Shown here: positions 58,194 to 64,000 of the stretch, one piece after another
Position numbering within the stretch: the first letter of the stretch is position 1
Layout: each line of letters opens with the position of its first letter
Assembly (NCBI GenBank): GCA_947069175.1
Contig: CAMTDV010000019.1
Location: 74,027,358 to 74,091,357, forward strand
Source of the DNA: Scalesia atractyloides
Taxonomy: Eukaryota; Streptophyta; Magnoliopsida; Asterales; Asteraceae
Reading direction: 5' to 3'
Length of the DNA stretch: 64,000 nucleotides
The notes under the pieces: model-generated
Told to the model about the DNA's origin: nothing
Databases searched by the model: none
The model's input: only the letters and a program-made list of their open reading frames with translations
Translations under genes and position numbers: made by a program

Positions 58194-61100
58194 ATGGACG
58201 GCGGAACGCAACCGCTGCTGCAGCGGCGACCACCGGTGGAACCACCACAAGGAAATGGAGATTTCACCGCCACTCTCACAGTCCTATTTGGCTTCATTGT
58301 TATTGTCTCCATGGTAAACGCACTCACACATATGTTGAAATTGATACTTCATAACTTCTTATGCATACACAGTCGCCACAGTATGTTTATTAATTTCTTA
58401 TTTTAACGATTAATTGTTTATTTAATTCGTTAATTCTTAGGGTTTTACTACTGTTAGTGCTTGTTTGAATTTTAAAATCGTTGTAGACGTTGAGTAAATT
58501 GATGCGTAGTTCTATTTGATTACACATGTTGAAATTGATGGTTCATGTTCACACACAATCGCTCCAGTAGGTTTGTTTCATGTCTTCTGTTAACGGTTAT
58601 AACCGTGTGTTAGTTTTTGATTTAGTGAAGGATTTTGTTTGGTTAAGTAGGGTTTTCCTACCGTTAAGTGTTTCGCGATCGGTGTATGTTTGAGTAAATT
58701 AATGCCTAGTTGTACTCGATCATTCGATGTGTAGGATCAGATTGAGAGGCATTGTGTAATGTTCTATTTTGCAAACTTATTCTTGGAAATCCTAGGGTTT
58801 GGATGTCAATATGTCTTGCGAGTTAATTTAACTTCGGAATATAACGATACGCTAATCATTTTAGGTATTTAGAGTTAGATGAATTCATACTGGTTTTTGA
58901 GTTGTAGGATAGCTCCATAGGTTGTAAATGCTAAATACAATAGCCAGATACAGTAGTATAGATTTTCAGTATGATGATTTTGCAAACATACTTCCTGAAG
59001 TTGAGTGTATTCTAAGGTTGTACTTGAGGAAGGGTGTGGTCCAGTGGGTTTGTTAAATGTATCTTCTCAGCTAGAGGAAACACCAACAAAGATGGTCAAA
59101 CATAAGTTTATCGTAGTTTGGCGTTAAGAGGCTAGCTGTTGTATTCTTGAAATATGTTCACCTTTCAGGCTTGCTGTTGTATGTTTGATTCAGTGAAGGA
59201 TTTGTTTGGTTCAGTGATTCGTTAATTCACAGGGCTTTGCTATTGTTGGTGAATTTTTGGATTTGAATATCGTTGTAGACGTTTCACAATCGGTGTACGT
59301 TTGAGCAAATTAATGCCTATATGGTTCATATTCACACACAACCGCTACAGTATGTTTATTCATGTCTTCTGTTAACGATTACATCTGTGTTTTATTTTTT
59401 TTATTTAGTGAAGGATTTTGTTTACTTAACGGATTGTAAATTCTTACGGCTTTATTACTGCTGGTGCTTGTTTGTATTTGAAAATCGTTGTAGACGTTTC
59501 GTATCGTGTATGTTTGAGTAATTTGATACCTAGTTGTATTTGATCATTGATGTAGGATCAGAATTCTCATGATATTGTTCTGTTTTTGATTTCTGAGACT
59601 CGGATGCAATGTGTAATGTTCCATTTGGAAGTTGGAACTCATTCTTGGAGACCCTAGGGTTTGGATGTCAATATGTCATCCGAGTTAATTTATTAACTTC
59701 TGAATACTCAATTTAGGTATCAGAATCAGATATATTATACTCATTTTTGAGTTGTAGGTATTGAATACAATAGCCAGATATTAGTAGAGTTTTTATGTAC
59801 TAAGATTTTGCAAAGACATTTCCTGAAGCTGAATGGTATTTTAAGTTGGTACTTGAGGAAGAGTGTGGTCTAGTGAGTTCGTAAAATGTATCTTCTCATC
59901 TAGAGGAAACATCAACAAAGAGGTTTGCTGTAGTATACTTGAAATATGTTCACCTTTCAGGCAGTGTGACTGCAGAGAAATTACAATTCGTCATTTTTAA
60001 CTTGGTTTTAAAAAGCTGGAGGCGCTCCGAGGCATTTAGTGATTTAGGTTCCAAAAGCTGAGCTGCGAGGCGTGCATCTATGTACAACCAAACAAGCTTT
60101 ATTTACAAACAGAAGTTGTGTGTCTCTCATATATTTTACATATTAACCTATTTATCAAGTGTCTTTTTGGCTCTTATATAATAGGTTCTGATTCCATCTT
60201 CATCACCAACCCTGAAGAACAGCTTAACGATACTGCATCAAGTTCCTGAAGGTCATGTTGGGGTTTACTGGATGGGGGGTGCCCTCCAGAAGACAACTAC
60301 AACTCCAGGTCTGTTAATAGTACTTATACATGATGTTGTTCGTATTGTGAAGCAGCCACACACTTCTTTTTCTCAACATATTGGATTTTACTATTTTAGG
60401 TTTTCATCTGAAATTACCTCTAATAACCCATTACGAGCCTGTTCAGGTGACCCTTCAAACAGATACGGTAAGTAGTTCTTATATATGCTGAAGACAGTTA
60501 AATTTGGCCCTTTTCATGAAAATGAATTTTGTCTAAAATGATAATGTATAGGTGAGGGATATCCCTTGTGGGACCAAAGGGGGTGTTATGATCAACTTTG
60601 ACAGAATAGAGGTAAACATATTTATATACAATAGTACCCGATAAAATTATACACATGCTTTATTATCATCATTATAGATTCATAGTCCTATATATATATT
60701 TTTTCCTACAGGTTGTTAACCGCCTAAAAAAGGAATCTGTGTATGAAACCCTTCTCAACTATGGCGTAGAGTATGACCATACTTGGATATATGATAAAAT
60801 CCATCACGAGATCAATCAATTCTGTAGTGTTCACTCCCTTCAAGATGTTTATATCGACATGTTTGATCAGGTATCAAGTAAAACATGATTTTTTTAATCC
60901 TTTAAACTAAATGTTTAAAGTTAACTCATATTCTTTAGGTAGAGGATATGCTTATGTTATATCTTATTCATACTGTAAATGAACCGAACGAATACGAACA
61001 GAGGCATGTTTGTGTTCATTCATTTAACTTTAACCGAACACGAACGTATAACTGAACACATTTTTTTGTTCGTATTCGTTTATTAAGAAAATTGACATGT

Positions 61101-63407
61101 TCGTGTTTGTTTATGTTCTTTCGCTTAAAACCTAAACGAACAGTTCACGAACGTAAATGAACATAAAAAACAAACTTAAACGGACATAATTTAACAAACT
61201 AGAAACAACACATATGAACAAACATAAATGAACACAAATGAACATAATTGACTAAACATAAACGAACATAAAAGTATTTTTTTATATAAATCAGTGATTA
61301 ATTACGATAAATTCCATTGCAAAACCCATTTTTATTACTAGGAAGTCCAATTATCAACTAGTTATATTTATATAAGTAGTTAGAAAGTTCCTTTTATGTT
61401 TAATATTTATATAAATATAACTACTTATATATTTAAAATGAAACGGACATAAACAAATGTAAAAAAAACATAAATGAACGAACATACACGGACGTTCACG
61501 AACTAAATGAACGAACAAAACGTGTGTTCATGTTTGTTCGTTTAATTAAATGAACAAAAAATCGTGTTCGTGTTCGTTCATTTATTAAATAAACGAACTT
61601 CCAGCCGAACAAGTTCACGAACAGTTCATGAACGTTGGTTCATTTACAGGCCTACTTATTCAGGAATGCTCATCTGAAGAGGCATATCTATATTTAACAT
61701 ACACACACTTTTTTGCTTTTATAAAAGGGCAAAATGTAAACTTTCAGATTGATGAAACAATGAAAGATGCTCTTCAAGCTGACTGTACACGTTATGCACC
61801 AGGCATTGAAATTATCAGTGTCCGTGTCACAAAGCCTAGCATCCCAGAAAGCGTAAGGCGAAATTTTGAACAGATGGAAGATGAACGCACCAAGGTTTGA
61901 CTTTTTACCACTTGTCAACTGTCTAATATAATATACCCTTAACATAACAAAAGAGTAAAATGCCATTTTTGTCCCTGAGGTTTGGCCAGTTTTGCGACTT
62001 TGGTTCAAAGGTTTGTTTTTCCGCATCTGGATCCAAAAGGTTTGAAATCTTGCCATTTTCATCCGGCTCGTTAACCCCATCCATTTTTCTCCATTAAGTT
62101 AGGGGTATTTCTGTCTTTTTTGCTAACTTAAAGGGCAGTTTGGTCTTTTCACTTTATGTAAAAAGACCGAATACCCTGAAAAAGACCGAATTGCCCTTTA
62201 AGTTAACAAAAAAGACGAAAATCCCCCTGACTTAAAGGAGAAAAATGGATGGAGTTAATGCGCCGGATGAAAATGGCAAGATTTCAAACCTTTTGGATCC
62301 AGATGCGGAAAAACAAACCTTTGGACGAGAGTCGCAAAACTTCGGTGACGAAAATGGCATTTTACTCATAAAAAAATTTGTAAATTTGATGGGTTAGGAC
62401 CGGCTCATATATAGGTATTGGTATCAGTAGAAAGGCAGAGAGTTGCTGAGAAAGAGGCGGAGACGCAAAAGAAGATAGCTATCACAGAAGCCGAGAAGAA
62501 TGCTTATGTCAGCAAAATTGTAATGGAACAGAAGTTGATGGAAAAAGATAGTTTAAGAAAGCAAGAAGAAATTTCTAATGCAATGTATATCGCTCGAGAA
62601 AAGAGCTTGGCTGATGCCAAATATTACCAGTGAGTTTATCATGTTCTTTTCTTGTTTATTTCTGAATATTAATTGCTGAAAAGTGTTTTGAGTTAGCAGT
62701 ATTTATTCTTATTGAATCCAGGACCATGAAAGAGGCTGAAGCAAATAAGTTGAAGCTTACACCTCAGTTTCTGGAGCTTAAATTTATCGAGGCGATTTCC
62801 AACAATACCAAAATGTTTTTCGGAAACAAGGTTATTATTCTCCCTTTCTCTTAGTCTCTTTCACATCGCATACAGCCGTTGTTTTATGTTATCACGTTAT
62901 ATGCATAACCGTATATAACCAGGCAGTTTGATTGTAAATGATAAATGGCTCGCATGATGGAAAAATTGGTGGGTTGGTAAGAGGTCAAAGTGGGTTCGGG
63001 TCAAAACAGGTAACTTTTGGTGCTAGTCAAAACCCAAAACCGGTCAGTTCAGGATTACGGATTACCCAAAACATTGTTGTCCTTTTTACATGGCTGACAT
63101 GGGCAGACCAAGAAATAAGATGTAATTAATAATAAAACAATACTCGACTTTTGTAAGTAATAATAATTATACATCAGAGAAAAATCAGTTAACTTAATAG
63201 ATAAGGGTTCAATTTCACATATAAAGTTCGGTTAATGAATTATTTCGATATAAATATGTTTTAAGTAAATACCAAAAAAGTATTATACTGTGTTACTATT
63301 TGGTATTGTAAATGTGAACGATACAGATACCGAATATGGTGATGGATCAAAGGCTACTTGGGAACTTTTTGCAAGATTCGGAAGGAAGAAGGAACCTGGA
63401 AGCATAG
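58194..63407 (+). CDS. ERLIN: erlin-like SPFH/band-7 (prohibitin-family) protein
   Basis: A nine-exon gene with exons at 58194-58313, 60185-60308, 60400-60467, 60552-60611, 60712-60870, 61748-61894, 62415-62629, 62722-62830 and 63327-63407. It encodes 360 residues, close to the usual plant length. All splice sites are GT/AG with matching phases. Residues 1-25 are polar. About 26-44 form one membrane segment (LTVLFGFIVIVSM and on), the signal-anchor of erlins. The SPFH domain follows (HQVPEGHVGVYW, IPCGTKGGVMINF, YDKIHHEINQFC, DCTRYAPGIEIISVRVTKP). Next is a charged coiled-coil stretch (RQRVAEKEAET to LADAKYYQ), then LTPQFLELKFIEAI and MDQRLLGNFLQ at the end. Erlins form large ring assemblies on the ER membrane and in animals recruit ER-degradation ligases and bind lipids; the plant role is inferred. 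The model rests on the first ATG at 58194 and the stop at 63405. No coding defect was seen. Confidence 0.93.
58314..60184 (+). repeat. erlin intron 1 with internal duplication
   Basis: Blocks of the intron repeat about 860 bp apart. The segment around CTAGGGTTTGGATGTCAATA occurs near 58793 and 59654. ATCGTTGTAGACGTT occurs three times (near 58478, 59269 and 59483). Several neighbouring blocks recur in the same order. The copies are diverged, so the duplication is old. Confidence 0.7.
60971..61654. mobile_element. hAT-type fold-back element in erlin intron 5
   Basis: The inner ends CTGTAAATGAACC and GGTTCATTTACAG are perfect inverted repeats. The right end reads GGCCTA and the left only TA, so three bases are lost at the left. 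It is flanked by the perfect 8-bp duplication CTTATTCA (60963-60970 and 61655-61662). The interior is made of GAACGAACA/TGTTCGTTC-like repeats. Confidence 0.87.
61953..62367. mobile_element. Mutator-like MITE 6 in erlin intron 6
   Basis: A 415-bp fold-back element with ends GAGTAAAATGCC and GGCATTTTACTC (perfect inverted repeats). The flanks ATAACAAAA (61944-61952) and ATAAAAAAA (62368-62376) match at 8 of 9 positions. Confidence 0.88.
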
Positions 63408-64000
63408 GTTGTGGTTTTGTTAATGATGCTGCGGATTGTCATTTTCGAGGTCTGGAATGAAACTCATCTTTCGAACCTGGATTCTTTTATTGAAATCAGA
63501 CCGTATGAATATTAGATTGCTTTGGTCATTAAAAATTCCTTGTGGTATATAATGAATCATGGGTATCGAAAGCGCACCCACAATATAACGGTTTAAAAAA
63601 CGCTGCCACCTAGGTTACCCCACAATGTGGTCGTTCGACAATTTTAATCTACAGTGGCAGTCGTGTGACACATGACCATGTTTCCAATGAACTTGGTACA
63701 ATAAAATGAACTTGTGAAAAAGAAAATGTGCCTAAGCAATCTAAATGAAATGTAGCTATGCACTGCATTTTAATATAACTAGCAGGTTCTGACTGTTGCG
63801 GGTCCGGTTTTAAACATTGATTATGTGTACTGTTAATAAAACTATATGTACCATTAATACAAATTATGATAAAAACCTTAAAAGAATTATTTAGTTAAGT
63901 AAACCATTAAAACTCAACATTTAAAAAGTTATTTAGTTTATGATAATAAACTGGTTAAGTAATTAGGGATAAAGTTGGAAAATAGTTATTGACTAAAGTT
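63408..64000. other. erlin 3' region
   Basis: The 3' UTR and downstream flank of the erlin gene. No further gene was seen before the window ends. Confidence 0.5.

Overview
The window is nuclear DNA of a dicot plant. It has four intron-type plant genes, abundant Ty3/gypsy LTR elements primed by initiator tRNA-Met, Mutator- and hAT-type MITEs and AT-rich spacers. The repeat style resembles Asteraceae, but that is an impression, not a proof. The host genes are: a nodulin-related protein (NRP1-like, + strand, 9.5 kb); an EAF7/MRGBP chromatin subunit (- strand, 11.7-14.9 kb, 5 exons); an alpha/beta-hydrolase (- strand, 22.6-28.7 kb, 10 exons); and an erlin-type SPFH/band-7 protein (+ strand, 58.2-63.4 kb, 9 exons). 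I built the exon models by hand from reading-frame continuity and GT/AG sites. All four give complete products of 112, 130, 354 and 360 residues, but the hydrolase needs a doubtful splice choice.

Layout. 1-8.6 kb: a decayed gypsy element on the - strand (LTR 6096-8604, primer-binding site, gag, protease, start of RT), split inside the protease by a 3.05-kb solo LTR with a GATTA target-site duplication (TSD). 8.6-15.6 kb: the NRP1 and EAF7 genes with MITEs. 15.6-21.6 kb: a decayed non-LTR retroelement whose C-terminus looks like a restriction-like endonuclease, split by a 2.8-kb solo LTR (TSD GGCTA). 22.6-28.7 kb: the hydrolase gene, with two Mutator MITEs, a SINE-like piece and hAT MITEs in its introns. 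32.2-40.6 kb: a hAT-type element (TSD ATTACAAC) holding a complete gag-only LTR element on the - strand (element B, TSD CGAAC). 41.5-53.7 kb: a probable solo LTR holding a second complete gag-only LTR element on the + strand (element A, TSD TTTTA). 53.7-58.2 kb: gene-poor spacer. 58.2-63.4 kb: the erlin gene with one hAT and one Mutator MITE in its introns.

The most unusual system is the LTR family shared by element A, element B and the 16.5-kb solo LTR. Its members have no pol gene. Each LTR carries one antisense tRNA-like unit upstream of the TATA box and a tandem array of three or four sense tRNA-like units (about 160-170 bp apart) downstream of it, in the part expected to be transcribed. 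The first hairpin of these units keeps perfect or wobble pairing while its sequence changes. Further downstream come two complementary segment pairs in interleaved order (a-b-a'-b') enclosing other hairpin repeats. In element A a hairpin downstream of gag is amplified to seven copies. The other solo-LTR family (0.7-3.8 kb and 41.5/53.7 kb) carries its own array of small hairpins with a conserved loop and changing stems. This is Cassandra-like in spirit (Cassandra carries 5S RNA in its LTR), but built from tRNA-like pieces.
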